From assembly GCF_036010485.1 (NCBI RefSeq), contig NZ_CP108568.1, positions 7,697,001 through 7,761,000 of the forward strand: 64,000 nt of DNA, written 5' to 3'. The translations under genes were made by a program, and so were the position numbers. Position 1 is the stretch's first letter. Each line of letters begins with the position of its first letter. Shown here piece after piece: positions 7,671 through 16,649 of this stretch. The notes below the pieces were generated by a model. It was given only the letters and a program-made list of their open reading frames with translations. It was not told where the DNA came from and searched no databases. The DNA comes from Streptomyces sp. NBC_01198. GTDB taxonomy: Bacteria > Actinomycetota > Actinomycetes > Streptomycetales > Streptomycetaceae.

Positions 7671-9752
7671 CTAGCCGCCGGCCGGGTGGCGCTGCCCGGT
7701 CGATCTGGGGCGCAGCGCCTCGGCCAGCTCGTCCAGGGTGTCCACCAGCAGCGCGGCGCAGCGGCGTACGACGCGGTCGCCCGCCGGGTCCGCGGGCCAG
7801 GCGTCCAGCTCGGCGTGCAGCGCCTTCCACTCCGGCGCCCGCCGCGCCGTGATCCCGGCGGCCGCGACCGCCGTGGCCTGCCGCAGCGCCGCGGCGAAAC
7901 GTGCCGCCTCCGGCACCGGGGCCGCGTCCGTCGCCGGCTGGTGCGCCTCCATCACCAGTCCCACCCGCCCGAGCGCCGACAGCGCGGCGTCCGCGTCCCG
8001 CACCGCGCTGCGCGACATGCCGCGGTGCCGCACCGGCTCCGCGTCGGCCCTGGTCACCGCCTGGTCCCAGGCCGCGCCCGCGGCCCGCAGATCGAGCAGC
8101 GCCCCGCGCACGGCACCTGGCCGCCGCCGTGACGGGTCCGCGTGTGCCTCCATCACCGCCGCCAGGTAGCCGGCCGTCGCCTCGGTCCACTCCGCCAGCC
8201 GGTCCCGCAGCCGCGGGGTCTCCCACGACGGGAAGAGCGCGTACGCGGCCATGGCCAGCGCCCCGCCGAGCAGCGTCAGCAGCACCCGGTCGCGCACCGT
8301 CTGCTCCAGCTGCGTACCGCCCATGCCCAGCAGGAAGACCACGTAGGCACCGACGCACACCTGCGCCACCACGTAGCCGGTCCGCAGCAGCAGATACATC
8401 AGCCCGACGCTGACCACCGCCAGCGCGGCGAAGGTGTACGTGCCCGGGTGTGCGATCTGGGTGATCGCGGTGGCCAGCGCGACCCCCACCAGCGTCCCGG
8501 CGAACCGCCCGACCCCGCGCTCGTAGGTCTGGATGAAGTCGGGCCGCATCACCATCACCGAGGCCAGCGGCGCCCAGTAGCCGTGCCCCAACGGCAGCGC
8601 GGTGCCCACCAGATAGCCGGTCGAGGCCACCGCGGAGACCCGCAGCGCGTGCCGGAGGACCGGCGCGTGCCAGCGCATCTGGCGGCGTACGGTCCGCACC
8701 GCGGTCGGCAGCAGTTCGCCGACCGACGGGCGCAGCAGGTGCGCGGCGCCGGCGGCGTCCGAGGGCCCCGAGCCCTCGGCCCGTTCCACCGCCGCGCTCA
8801 GCAGCGACACCAGCCGGGTCGCCGACCTGCGGGCCGCGCCGGTCAGGTCCGCGCCCGGGGCGTCGGCCTGCAGCAGGGCGTCGGCCCGCTCGGTGACCCG
8901 GACCTGGTCGCCGTTCCTGATCGCCTTGGCGACCGAGTCCAGGACGGCCGCGGCCACCGCCAGCACCTCCCGCGCCCGCTCCCGCTCCGGGCCCTCGGCC
9001 GCGGCGCCCACCGTCGGGTCCGCCAGCGACGCGAGCACCGGGCGGATCCGCTCGGCCAGCACCCGGCTGCCGTGCAACTCCTCGGGCCGGCGCCTGGCCT
9101 GACGGGCGGTCACCACGGCCGCGCTGCGCGCGGTCATCAGCGGCACCGGGTCGAAGGGCGCCACCGGGTCGTGGCGCAGCCGGCGCGCGTAGTCCGCCTC
9201 GGCCGCGAAGGCGTCGGCCAGCGCGTCGCGCTGCGCGCCCCAGCGGCGGATCGGGAAGATCACGATCAGCGCCGCCTGCACGGCCGCCCCGAGCCCCACC
9301 AGCGCCGCGTGCTGCAACGCGCCGATCATCGAGGTCGGCAGGGTGACCGTCACCAGCATCACCGCGACCGTCAGCGAGGCGACGAGCCCGGTGGTCGGGC
9401 CGAGCGCCCACGCCATGCCCGAGGCGAACGCCCACACCGCGAGCAGCAGGACGAACAGCCCCACGTGCGCCGCCGCCAGATACCCCAGGAAGGTGCTCAC
9501 CGCCAGCCCCGCGCCGGCGGCGAGCGCCAGCACCGCCCGCGGCCGCCAGCTGCGCTGGAAGGTGGCCATCCCGGCGGCGAAGGCCCCGAAGGCCGAGGAG
9601 GCCGCGACCGCCGGCGACCACAGCCACAGCGCGAGCCCGACGACCACCGCCACGCCGCCGGCCGCACGCAGCGCGACCAGCGGCTCAAGACGGGTCCGCT
9701 CCACCCGCAGGCCGGACCTGGCGGTCTCCCGCAGCGCACGCAACCACGTCAT
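7671..9752 (-). CDS. FUSC family membrane protein (aromatic acid exporter-like)
   Basis: A 693-residue protein with two sets of hydrophobic helices separated by a soluble helical region, the layout of fusaric acid resistance / YccS-type FUSC proteins. The first membrane block spans about residues 25-165. The second (VASTGYLVGTALPLGHGYW onward, about residues 380-520) contains the conserved YWAPLASVMVMRPDF and RFAGTLVGVALAT motifs. The C-terminal 150 residues are helical and cytosolic. The start is the ATG at 9752 (MTWLRALRETARSGL); longer frames upstream lack a start with a ribosome site. Likely an exporter of aromatic acids or similar weak acids, substrate unknown. Confidence 0.85.
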   Translation of the reverse strand: MTWLRALRETARSGLRVERTRLEPLVALRAAGGVAVVVGLALWLWSPAVAASSAFGAFAAGMATFQRSWRPRAVLALAAGAGLAVSTFLGYLAAAHVGLFVLLLAVWAFASGMAWALGPTTGLVASLTVAVMLVTVTLPTSMIGALQHAALVGLGAAVQAALIVIFPIRRWGAQRDALADAFAAEADYARRLRHDPVAPFDPVPLMTARSAAVVTARQARRRPEELHGSRVLAERIRPVLASLADPTVGAAAEGPERERAREVLAVAAAVLDSVAKAIRNGDQVRVTERADALLQADAPGADLTGAARRSATRLVSLLSAAVERAEGSGPSDAAGAAHLLRPSVGELLPTAVRTVRRQMRWHAPVLRHALRVSAVASTGYLVGTALPLGHGYWAPLASVMVMRPDFIQTYERGVGRFAGTLVGVALATAITQIAHPGTYTFAALAVVSVGLMYLLLRTGYVVAQVCVGAYVVFLLGMGGTQLEQTVRDRVLLTLLGGALAMAAYALFPSWETPRLRDRLAEWTEATAGYLAAVMEAHADPSRRRPGAVRGALLDLRAAGAAWDQAVTRADAEPVRHRGMSRSAVRDADAALSALGRVGLVMEAHQPATDAAPVPEAARFAAALRQATAVAAAGITARRAPEWKALHAELDAWPADPAGDRVVRRCAALLVDTLDELAEALRPRSTGQRHPAGG

Positions 9753-9910
9753 GGTGCAGAGAATAGGCAGAAGGTCGAACCCCGGGGCGCCCGGGCGATG
9801 CCCCCGGACCAGCCGATACGGGACATCCGCCGGCCTCGGCGTGACGGCGCCCACTCCGCGGCCCGCCCGCACCCTCACACCTGCGCGCCGCGGTCTGCTT
9901 CAATGGGGGC

Positions 9911-10039
9911 ATGGCCAGCACTACTGACACCGGGACGGGTCGCAGCGACCTCGAGCCCTTCTGGCCGTCCCGGCAGGAGCACCACTTCGACCGCTGGTGT
10001 TGCCGCGCGATCCCCGCGCGGACCCGCGTCCCTCGCTGA
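9911..10039 (+). CDS. Putative 42-residue peptide upstream of a winged-helix regulator
   Basis: A short frame MASTTDTGTGRSDLEPFWPS followed by a cluster of His, Trp and Cys (QEHHFDRWCCRA) and a basic tail. A GGGGG stretch precedes the ATG. The aromatic/His/Cys-rich core is unlike random translation of this GC-rich DNA, so a real small gene is plausible. It ends about 100 bp before the next gene on the same strand and could be a leader peptide or a small metal-binding protein. The function is unknown. Confidence 0.4.
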   Translation: MASTTDTGTGRSDLEPFWPSRQEHHFDRWCCRAIPARTRVPR

Positions 10040-10143
10040 CCTGCCGGCAGCCCCGCCCCCGAAGGCCACCGGCGGCCCTGCGGCAGTAACCGGTCCCGCG
10101 CACAACGGAGTCCCACGACCCTTCGCGCGAAAGAGCCGAATCC

Positions 10144-10722
10144 ATGTCGAACCTGCCTTCCGTCACGTCCCTGCCCGCCCACTCCGCCGCCGCCCACCGG
10201 CAGCGGCTGCGCGCGGTACGCCCCGACGAGGTGCCGCCTGCCCCCGACTTCCTGCCGCCGGGCGCCACCTGGCTGCCTGCCCCGGGGCACGTGCTGCCCG
10301 CGGTCGCCGGCGGCGCCCCGATGGTCGGCTACCTGGTGCTCGTGCCCGCCGACCCGGCCGCCGCCCTCCAGCCGGTGCCCGCCGCCGACCCGGCGCCCGC
10401 CACCGGCGTGCGGATCGACGAGGACCGCCGCACCGCCGCGGTGGACGACCGTCAGCTGGACCTGACCTACCTGGAGTTCGAGCTGCTGGCGCACCTGGTG
10501 GCCCACCCGCACCGGGTGCACTCCCGCGACCAGCTGGTCACCACGGTGTGGGGGTACGGCCATGTCGGCGACGGCCGCACGGTGGACGTGCACATCGCCC
10601 GGCTGCGCCGCAAGCTCGGCGCCGACCACCGGGGCAGCATCGTGACCGTGCGCCGGGTCGGCTACAAGTACGCCCCGGCCCAGGGCGACCGCGCGCAGCA
10701 GGGAGCTACGGAACGACGGTGA
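10144..10722 (+). CDS. Stand-alone winged-helix DNA-binding regulator (OmpR/PhoB C-terminal type)
   Basis: A 192-residue protein whose last ~95 residues form a Trans_reg_C winged helix: LTYLEFELLAHLVAHPHRV, the recognition segment RTVDVHIARLRRKLG, and the wing VTVRRVGYKY. The N-terminal half is Pro/Ala-rich (DFLPPGATWLPAPGH) and has no receiver domain or phospho-acceptor Asp. It therefore resembles orphan streptomycete regulators rather than a response regulator. No kinase is adjacent. Its 3' end overlaps the convergent UspA gene by 17 bp. Confidence 0.85.
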   Translation: MSNLPSVTSLPAHSAAAHRQRLRAVRPDEVPPAPDFLPPGATWLPAPGHVLPAVAGGAPMVGYLVLVPADPAAALQPVPAADPAPATGVRIDEDRRTAAVDDRQLDLTYLEFELLAHLVAHPHRVHSRDQLVTTVWGYGHVGDGRTVDVHIARLRRKLGADHRGSIVTVRRVGYKYAPAQGDRAQQGATERR

Positions 10723-11170
10723 CGGGCCACTTGCCCGCCTTCACCAGCCGGACGGCCACCGAGCCCACCAGCCGGTGGCCGGCCCGCTCCGAGGCGCCGA
10801 CCACGACCGCGTCCGCGGTCAGCTGGTCGGCGGCCGCGGCCAGCCCGCCGTAGGGGTCGCCGCGGAAGGTGTGGAACTCCCACCGCACCTGGAAGGTCCC
10901 GCGCAGCCGCTCGACCGACGCGCGGACCTCGGCCACCAGCTGCGCGGCGATCCCGGTGTCCATCTCCGAGACCGGGACGCCGAGCGCGGCGCCGCCCGGC
11001 AGGTAGGGCTGCACGTAGACCAGGGCGAGCAGCGCGTTCTGCCGGCGGGCCATACCCGCGGCGTAGGCGGCGGCACGCCAGGACGAGTCCGAGCCGTCGA
11101 TACCGGCGAGGATCACCTTCGGCCCGTCGGTGCCGCGTTCGAAGAGCGGGGGGGATTTCTGCTCGTCCAC
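10706..11170 (-). CDS. Universal stress protein UspA family
   Basis: A 154-residue single-domain Usp protein. It shows the N-terminal strand VILAGIDGSDSSWRAAAYAA, which contains the conserved Asp of the nucleotide pocket, and a C-terminal ATP-loop region VVVGASERAGHRLVGSVA with the Gly spacing of ATP-binding Usps. It ends in the usual VTVVP strand. The ATG start gives MDEQKSPPLFERGTDGP. It is transcribed alone and converges on the winged-helix gene. Streptomycete Usps often act in stress or dormancy; the specific role here is unknown. Confidence 0.88.
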   Translation of the reverse strand: MDEQKSPPLFERGTDGPKVILAGIDGSDSSWRAAAYAAGMARRQNALLALVYVQPYLPGGAALGVPVSEMDTGIAAQLVAEVRASVERLRGTFQVRWEFHTFRGDPYGGLAAAADQLTADAVVVGASERAGHRLVGSVAVRLVKAGKWPVTVVP

Positions 11171-11387
11171 CCGGTCAGGCTATCGGCCTGCGGCCTGCGG
11201 TTTCATCCCCGAGCACGCAGCGTTCTCACCCCAATGGGTGTATTGCCACGACATGCGCTCCTTTGGGGGGCACGCTTTTCGGGAGGAGTGAAACAGGCAG
11301 CGTCCTTCCGCCCGGCACGCGCACCACGGTCAGGTCCGCGCCCCGTGCTCCGGCTCGCCGCCCACGCCGCTACCGGGGAGGTTTGTC

Positions 11388-11951
11388 ATGCCGAGCGTGT
11401 CCACGAGCGTATTCGTGTCGAAGCCGGACACCGAGGTCTTCGACTTTCTCGCCGACGCCCGTAATCTCGCCCTGTGGAGCTCCGGTGTGACCTCCGTCGA
11501 CGCAGCCACCGTGGTTCCCGGCCGCGACGCGGCGTACCGCTACCGCTACCCGGGCCGGCGCCGGCCGCACCGGCTGGTGTGCGACCACTTCGAACCCTGC
11601 CGCCGCATAGTCTTCCGCGGGCAGCGCATGTGGAGCCCGCTGGGCACCCAGGTGCCGGTCTACGGCTTCGACCTCATCCCGCACGGCGACGGCACGATGG
11701 TCCGGCTCTCGGTGACCAGCTGCCTCAGTGCCGCGCTGCTGCTGCTCGCCCCGGTCGTCGCGATGGCATGGCGGCGCGACCTGCCGGCCGACGCCCGCAA
11801 GTTCTGCGACCTGCTCGGCGGCCCGGCTGCCGCACCCGCTCCGCTGCACGGCCCGCCCGCGCCCGCGACGGGGTCAGCCGACCCCGGTCCCCCCGCTGCG
11901 ACGCCGCTGCGCACCTCACCGGCACCCGGTGGCTTCGACTACGCTCATTGA
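11388..11951 (+). CDS. SRPBCC family protein (polyketide cyclase/dehydrase-like)
   Basis: A 187-residue protein with the START-like SRPBCC fold in the first ~145 residues: SVSTSVFVSKPDTEVFDFL, then GVTSVDAATVVPGRDAAYRY, then GTQVPVYGFDLIPHGDGTMV. A hydrophobic helix (LSAALLLLAPVVAMAWRRDL) follows, as in membrane-tethered members, with a Pro/Ala-rich disordered tail. The start has a strong GGGGAGG site. The ligand is unknown. It stands alone, with about 217 bp of relatively AT-richer DNA upstream, presumably the promoter region. Confidence 0.78.
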   Translation: MPSVSTSVFVSKPDTEVFDFLADARNLALWSSGVTSVDAATVVPGRDAAYRYRYPGRRRPHRLVCDHFEPCRRIVFRGQRMWSPLGTQVPVYGFDLIPHGDGTMVRLSVTSCLSAALLLLAPVVAMAWRRDLPADARKFCDLLGGPAAAPAPLHGPPAPATGSADPGPPAATPLRTSPAPGGFDYAH

Positions 11952-12175
11952 GTGTTAAACTAACAAGGTGACGCGGCGCCCCCGAGCCCGTCATGCGTGA
12001 CCGCCCCGGCCAGGTCCCCCCGTCCCGGCCGGGGCTCCCGCATGTCCGGGGTCCCTCCACCCTCCGGGCCCCGTCGCCCGGGGACTGCTCCGGTACTGCG
12101 GCGGGCCTGCGCGGCGGCGCCGCCCGTGGCAGGCTTGCGGCGACCCACCGTCACCGCCCCGGCAAGGAGCCGACG

Positions 12176-12913
12176 TTGCGCAGAACCACCCCCGCCGCCG
12201 TGGCCGTCAGTGCCGCACTCGCACTGGTCGCCACCGTCACCACCGCGGGAAGCGCGGTGGCCAGGACCCCGTCGCGGCCCAAGCCGCTGCCGTTGCCGCT
12301 GACCATGGTGAACGACGGCGGCGGCAGCCAGCTGATCGTCGCGACCGCGCCCACCGCCGGCGCCACCTCGGGCACCCTCACCTGGTGGGAGCGCAGCGGT
12401 AGCACCTGGATCGCGGTCGGCACCGCACCCGCCCGCTTCGGCAGCCACGGCCTGACCGCGGGCACCACCCGCAAGCAGAACACCGGCACCACCCCCGCCG
12501 GCCTGTACGGGCTTCCCTTGGCCTTCGGCAACAGCGCCGCGCCGGCCGGCACCACGCTGTCCTACCGCCGCGTCACCGCGTCCTCCTGGTGGTGCGAGGA
12601 CACCGCCTCGACCTCGTACAACCGCTGGGTCAGCCCGCTGCCGAAGGACTGCCGGGCGAGCGAGTCGGAGCACCTGGCCGACTATCCGACGCAGTACGCG
12701 CGCGCCGTGCTCATCGACTTCAACTACACCGCGCCGGTCAAGGGCCGCGGCGCCGGGATCTTCCTGCACGTCAACGGCAGTGGCGCGACCGCCGGTTGCG
12801 TGTCGATCCCGGCGGACGCGCTGGGCCGCGTGCTGGCCTGGCTCAAGCCCGCGGCCCATCCGCACATCGCGATCGGCACCGACGGCGGCACGCTGGACGT
12901 CACCCGCTACTGA
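12176..12913 (+). CDS. Secreted L,D-transpeptidase-like protein (YkuD fold)
   Basis: A 245-residue exported protein. From the TTG start, which has an AAGGAG site 7 bases upstream, there is a twin-Arg-like basic start (LRRTTP), a hydrophobic stretch and an AVA cleavage region near residue 30, so a signal peptide. The C-terminal catalytic motif HVNGSGATAGCVSIP carries the nucleophile Cys208, the expected His and the SxGC-like block of L,D-transpeptidases, which crosslink or anchor peptidoglycan stem peptides. The domain between is the substrate-lobe region rich in Gly/Thr. It ends 4 bp from the convergent ECF41 gene. Confidence 0.85.
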   Translation: MRRTTPAAVAVSAALALVATVTTAGSAVARTPSRPKPLPLPLTMVNDGGGSQLIVATAPTAGATSGTLTWWERSGSTWIAVGTAPARFGSHGLTAGTTRKQNTGTTPAGLYGLPLAFGNSAAPAGTTLSYRRVTASSWWCEDTASTSYNRWVSPLPKDCRASESEHLADYPTQYARAVLIDFNYTAPVKGRGAGIFLHVNGSGATAGCVSIPADALGRVLAWLKPAAHPHIAIGTDGGTLDVTRY

Positions 12914-12917
12914 ACGG

Positions 12918-13910
12918 TCACCGGGCGGCGCGCTCCGCGTCGCCCGGCGCGTCCTGCGGGGCGACCCCGGACATCTTGTCCGGGTTGGTGACCAGGTAGA
13001 TCCCGGTGACCTTGTCGTCGTCCGCGTCCAGGTCCACGACCATGACAGCGGTGGGGGAGTCGTCCGCGAAGACGACCACCGACGGGTCGCCGTTGACCTG
13101 CCGGTAGCGGATGTCGACCGCCGCGGGCAGCCGGTTGGCCGCGTAACCGCTGATCAGCTTCGCCACCTTCTCCCGGCCCGACACCGGCCGCGACGCGGCG
13201 TCCGCCTTGCCGCCGCCGTCGGTCCACAGCGTCACGTCGGGGGCGAGCAGGCTCATCAGCTCCGCCAGGTCGCCGCCCAGCGCCGCGTCGATGAACCGCT
13301 CGGTCACCTGCCGCTGCAACCGCCGGTCCGCCTGGTAGCGCGGCCGGCGCGCCTGCACGTGCTCCCGCGCCCGGTGCGCGAGCTGTCTGACCGCCGAGGG
13401 GCTGCGGTCCAGGATCGCGGCGATCTCGGTGTGCGGGTAGCCGAACACCTCGTGCAGCACGAACACCGCCCGCTCCAGCGGGGTCAGCGTCTCCAGCACC
13501 ACCAGCATCGCGATCGACACCGACTCGTTGCGCAGCGCCGGCTCGGCCGCGTCCGCCGACAGCGCCGCCTGCGGCGACCCCGCGGTCTCCGGCGCCCCGG
13601 TGGCCAGCGGCTCTGGAAGCCACGGGCCGACGTAGGTCTCGCGGCGGCGGCTGATGCCGGCCCGCCGTGCCAGTGCCTGGTTGACCGCGATCCTCACCAG
13701 ATACGCCCGCGGGTTGTCGATGTCCTCGCCGAGCGTCCCGGCGCTGCGGCGTGTCCAGGCCAGCCAGGTCTCCTGCAGGACGTCCTCGGTGTCGGCGACG
13801 CCGCCGAGCATGTTGTAGACGACCGAGAACAGCAGCTCCCGGTGGCTGACGAACTCGGCGGTCGCCCGGTCGCCGGCCGCAGCGGCATGCCGGGTCGGAG
13901 TGTCGGACAC
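12918..13910 (-). CDS. ECF41-family RNA polymerase sigma factor with C-terminal SnoaL-like domain
   Basis: A 330-residue extracytoplasmic-function sigma factor. Regions sigma2 (ELLFSVVYNMLGGVADTEDV) and sigma4 (LTPLERAVFVLHEVFGYPHT onward) are clear. The ~110-residue C-terminal NTF2/SnoaL-like extension carries the hallmark motifs of ECF41: WLPEP in the linker, DGGGK near residue 230 and NPDKM close to the end. In this family the extension replaces an anti-sigma factor. The GTG start at 13910 has a GGAGGAT site. The usual partner gene (a carboxymuconolactone decarboxylase, oxidoreductase or epimerase) is not adjacent. Confidence 0.93.
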   Translation of the reverse strand: MSDTPTRHAAAAGDRATAEFVSHRELLFSVVYNMLGGVADTEDVLQETWLAWTRRSAGTLGEDIDNPRAYLVRIAVNQALARRAGISRRRETYVGPWLPEPLATGAPETAGSPQAALSADAAEPALRNESVSIAMLVVLETLTPLERAVFVLHEVFGYPHTEIAAILDRSPSAVRQLAHRAREHVQARRPRYQADRRLQRQVTERFIDAALGGDLAELMSLLAPDVTLWTDGGGKADAASRPVSGREKVAKLISGYAANRLPAAVDIRYRQVNGDPSVVVFADDSPTAVMVVDLDADDDKVTGIYLVTNPDKMSGVAPQDAPGDAERAAR

Positions 13911-14246
13911 GATGGATCCTCCTGCGGTGCGTTTTCCCGTCGGCCCCACGAGGGCCCGGCCTGCCTCCAGCGTGACATCGTGCGGCCGGTATGTGATGTG
14001 TGTCTCGCGCCGGCGGGAAATTGTGCCTGATGAGACGGTTTTGTCCGGTTCTCCCGGCGGGAGGTCGCGGCGCCGCTGTCACATCCGGGCCGCGCCGGTG
14101 CTCTTTGTTGCGCGGGGCGTGGACGACGGCCCGGCGGCAGCCCGGCAACGGGTGCAGGAGGGGGGCCGCCGGTCCGTCGCAGCGCCCCGGCCCCGCCCCG
14201 ACCGGGGCGGCGGGATACGACGACGTGCCGAAGGAAGTGGTCCGCC
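13911..14246. other. Divergent intergenic region between ECF41 gene and hemerythrin gene
   Basis: No credible gene. Upstream of the sigma gene on the minus strand there is a TGTCACG element (plus 13971-13977), close to the TGTCACA -35 box reported for ECF41 autoregulation. A good CGTC -10 match at the expected spacing is not evident. A perfect hairpin CCGCCCCG-ac-CGGGGCGG lies at 14193-14210, just before the hemerythrin gene. Confidence 0.5.
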
Positions 14247-14870
14247 GTGGCCGACACGCAGCAGGACATCGATTTCACCATCATGTACGCGACCCACCGG
14301 GCCTTCCGGCGCGACCTGCGGCGGCTCACCGCCGCCGTGGGGGCGGGACACGCCGGCGCCCCGCAGATCCTGGCCGGCTGGGAGAACTTCAGCCACCAGC
14401 TGCACAACCACCACTCCGTCGAGGACGCGGCCCTCTGGCCGCAGGTCGAGGCCAGGATCCAGGGCCGGCCCGGCGACCTGGAGCTGATGGCGGCCATGGA
14501 GGAGGAGCACGCGGAGCTCGGCCCGCGGCTCGACGCGGTCGACACCGCGCTCCGCTCCCGCGCTGACGACCTCCCGGCCCGCGTCCAGGACCTGTACGAG
14601 GTGATGGACCACCACTTCGCGCACGAGGAGAACGCCGCGCTGCCGCTGATCCAGGAGGTGCTGACCCGGGCAGAATGGCAGAAGTTCGGGCTGGCCAACG
14701 CCAGGAACCTCGGCGTCAGGGGCGTCGCCGTCTACGTCCCGTGGGTGATCGACGGCGCCTCGGCCCAGGAGCGGCGCGAGTTCCTGGGCGCGTTTCCGCC
14801 GCCGGTGAGGGTGGCGAACACGGTGCTGTGGCAGCGTGCGTACCACAAGAAAGGTCTCTGGAAGGTCTGA
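14247..14870 (+). CDS. Hemerythrin domain-containing protein
   Basis: A 207-residue four-helix-bundle protein of the hemerythrin HHE type. The iron-ligand pattern is visible as H(x)n NFSHQLHNHHSVED, MEEEHAELGPRL and MDHHFAHEENAALPL, giving repeated His/Glu ligands for a di-iron centre that can bind oxygen or nitric oxide. The GTG start (ADTQQDIDFTIMYATH) leaves the first helix intact. The last ~60 residues (YVPWVIDGASAQERREFL) are a common streptomycete extension. A second, shorter hemerythrin protein lies at 53370-53939. Function likely oxidative or nitrosative stress sensing; inference. Confidence 0.87.
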   Translation: MADTQQDIDFTIMYATHRAFRRDLRRLTAAVGAGHAGAPQILAGWENFSHQLHNHHSVEDAALWPQVEARIQGRPGDLELMAAMEEEHAELGPRLDAVDTALRSRADDLPARVQDLYEVMDHHFAHEENAALPLIQEVLTRAEWQKFGLANARNLGVRGVAVYVPWVIDGASAQERREFLGAFPPPVRVANTVLWQRAYHKKGLWKV

Positions 14871-14922
14871 GGCGAGCGGCGGCCGAAGAGACCGCCGGCC
14901 GGCCCCGACGCGAGAGGACGCC

Positions 14923-15558
14923 ATGTGCTGGTCCGCCACGGCCGATCTTGCGGCCGGGTCCGCGATCTGCGCGCTCGGCGTGGCCTGCGTGGCACGGACC
15001 CGGCGGGTCCGCGACCTGCCGCTGGCCGCGCTGCCCCTGCTGCTGGGGGCGCACCAGCTGATCGAGGCCGCGGTCTGGCACGGTGACGGCGGCACGGGCG
15101 CCGCCACCACCGCGTGGACGGTGATCGCCCTGCCACTGCTCGCGCTCTGGGTGCCGCTCGCGGTCCTGTCCGCCTCGCCCGGCGCCCGCCTGCGGCTGCT
15201 CGCCCCGGCGGTGGTGGGCGCCGTGACCGCGACCGTCCTCGCCGTGCGCGTCGCGGCCCGTCCCCCGTCCGCGAAGATCCACGGCCACACGGTCGGCTAC
15301 TCCGTGCACGTCCCGCACGCCTCGTGGCTGATCGCCGGCTACCTCTTCGCCACGGTGGGCGCGCTCCTCCTCACCCCCGACCGGACCCTGCGCCTGCTGG
15401 GCGCCCTCACCGCCACCGGCGCCGTCGTCTGCGCGGCGCTCTGGCGCCTGGAGTTCATCTCCACCTGGTGCGCCGTCGCCGCCGTCACCTCCCTCACCCT
15501 GCTGGTCCGCACGGCCCACCCGCCGCCGAGGGGACGACCGCCGGCAAGGTGTCAGTAA
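14923..15558 (+). CDS. DUF6629 family integral membrane protein
   Basis: A 211-residue protein with about seven hydrophobic helices. It begins MCWSATADLAAGSAICALG, the recognisable N-terminus of DUF6629, and contains the conserved LLLGAHQLIEAAVW segment. The start is the ATG in GACGCCATG with an AGAGGAC site. It follows the hemerythrin gene by 52 bp on the same strand and may be co-transcribed. Its last 7 bp overlap the 3' end of the convergent baeRF3 gene. Function unknown. Confidence 0.8.
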   Translation: MCWSATADLAAGSAICALGVACVARTRRVRDLPLAALPLLLGAHQLIEAAVWHGDGGTGAATTAWTVIALPLLALWVPLAVLSASPGARLRLLAPAVVGAVTATVLAVRVAARPPSAKIHGHTVGYSVHVPHASWLIAGYLFATVGALLLTPDRTLRLLGALTATGAVVCAALWRLEFISTWCAVAAVTSLTLLVRTAHPPPRGRPPARCQ

Positions 15559-16649
15559 CGAAGCACCGCCGCCACATGCCCGACGTCGGCGAGCTCGCCG
15601 TCGGGGACGAAACGCACCCTCGCCCCGATGTCCAGCGCCTGCTCGGCGATCTCGTCGACGATGTCGTCCCGCGCCCCCCGGTCACCGGCGGCGGCCGGCA
15701 CCAGGTGGTCGCCGTCGTCCCGCACCGTCGTGCGGTAACCGTCCTCGATCGCGACCAGCGCCACCCGCGCCTCGGCGACCGACTGCCACACCTCGTCCAC
15801 ACCGCCCGCCAAGGCCTTGCGGCCGCGCGCCTCGTCCAGCTCGGACAGCACGCCCGCGACCTCCTCCTCGGCCTGCCGCTCCGCCGCGGCGGCAAGAGCC
15901 TCGCGCAGCGCCTCGCCCGGGCCCTCGGCCAGACCGCCCTGGACGATCCGCCCGGCGGACTCCTTCACCAGCCTGCCCGCCTCGTCCAGCGCGGCCAGCG
16001 CCGCCGCCTCGCCGGCCACGTACACCGGCCGCGGATCGGCCGCGACGACCACCCCCGCCTTCTCGGTCACCTCCCGCAGGAACTGCCGGGTCCGCTCGTC
16101 GCGGAAGGTGCTCGCAGTGTCACCGGCGCGCTCCTCGCGCTGCGGGTCGACGTCCCCCGCCGCCCGGCGCAGCGGGAAGGTGTCCGTGACCTGCTCCGGC
16201 GCCCGCCCCTTGCACCCGCTCCACAGCGTCGCGACGTCCGCGGACAGCGCCAGCACCCAGAACGGCTGGTTGGCGACATGGGCGGCCACCAGGTTCCGGG
16301 TCAGGAAGGTCTGCGCGAGCAGCACCCTGGCCGGTACGGTCCGCGCCATCGTCCACACCTGGTGCTCGCCGGGCGCGGCGAAGATCGCCAGGCCGTCCTC
16401 GGCGTGCACCAGGTCCACCTCGCCGAGCGCCTGGTCGAGCTGGCCGATCACGTCGATCCGGTCGGACCGCGAGACCTCCGGGTCGTTGTGCACCGCGTCC
16501 TTGGCCTCTTCCAGCAGATTGCGCAGCCGCACCCGGTCCTGCGAGTTGGCGGGCTCGCGGCGGTGGGTCGGCAGCAGGACCGAGACGGCCGGGTAGGGTC
16601 GCGGGCGGCGCAGCTCGGCAAGGACTGCGGGGCTGATCGGCGCATGCAT
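15552..16649 (-). CDS. baeRF3 domain-containing protein (release-factor-like family)
   Basis: A 365-residue soluble protein of the bacterial archaeo-eukaryotic release factor family 3. Recognisable segments are LRRPRPYPAVSVLLPTHR near the start, HAEDGLAIFAAPGEHQVW, FLTRNLVAAHVANQPFWVLA, and the C-terminal ALDIGARVRFVPDGELADVG. The family is proposed from structure to act on stalled or modified ribosomes, but biochemical proof is thin. The ATG start follows a GAAAGGG site. It converges on the DUF6629 gene with a 7-bp overlap. Confidence 0.8.
   Translation of the reverse strand: MHAPISPAVLAELRRPRPYPAVSVLLPTHRREPANSQDRVRLRNLLEEAKDAVHNDPEVSRSDRIDVIGQLDQALGEVDLVHAEDGLAIFAAPGEHQVWTMARTVPARVLLAQTFLTRNLVAAHVANQPFWVLALSADVATLWSGCKGRAPEQVTDTFPLRRAAGDVDPQREERAGDTASTFRDERTRQFLREVTEKAGVVVAADPRPVYVAGEAAALAALDEAGRLVKESAGRIVQGGLAEGPGEALREALAAAAERQAEEEVAGVLSELDEARGRKALAGGVDEVWQSVAEARVALVAIEDGYRTTVRDDGDHLVPAAAGDRGARDDIVDEIAEQALDIGARVRFVPDGELADVGHVAAVLRY

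Noticed and set aside
8142..10853. A 903-codon open frame on the plus strand opposite the FUSC gene
   Set aside because: Composition is Arg/Gly/His/Pro-rich with no domain, and it is the antisense shadow of a clear gene. Long shadows are normal at this GC content.
11952..11997. GTTAAACTAAC dyad followed by a ten-codon GTG frame, as a leader peptide
   Set aside because: Too short to support, and it lies over 170 bp before the L,D-transpeptidase with no attenuator visible. It may simply be a promoter element.
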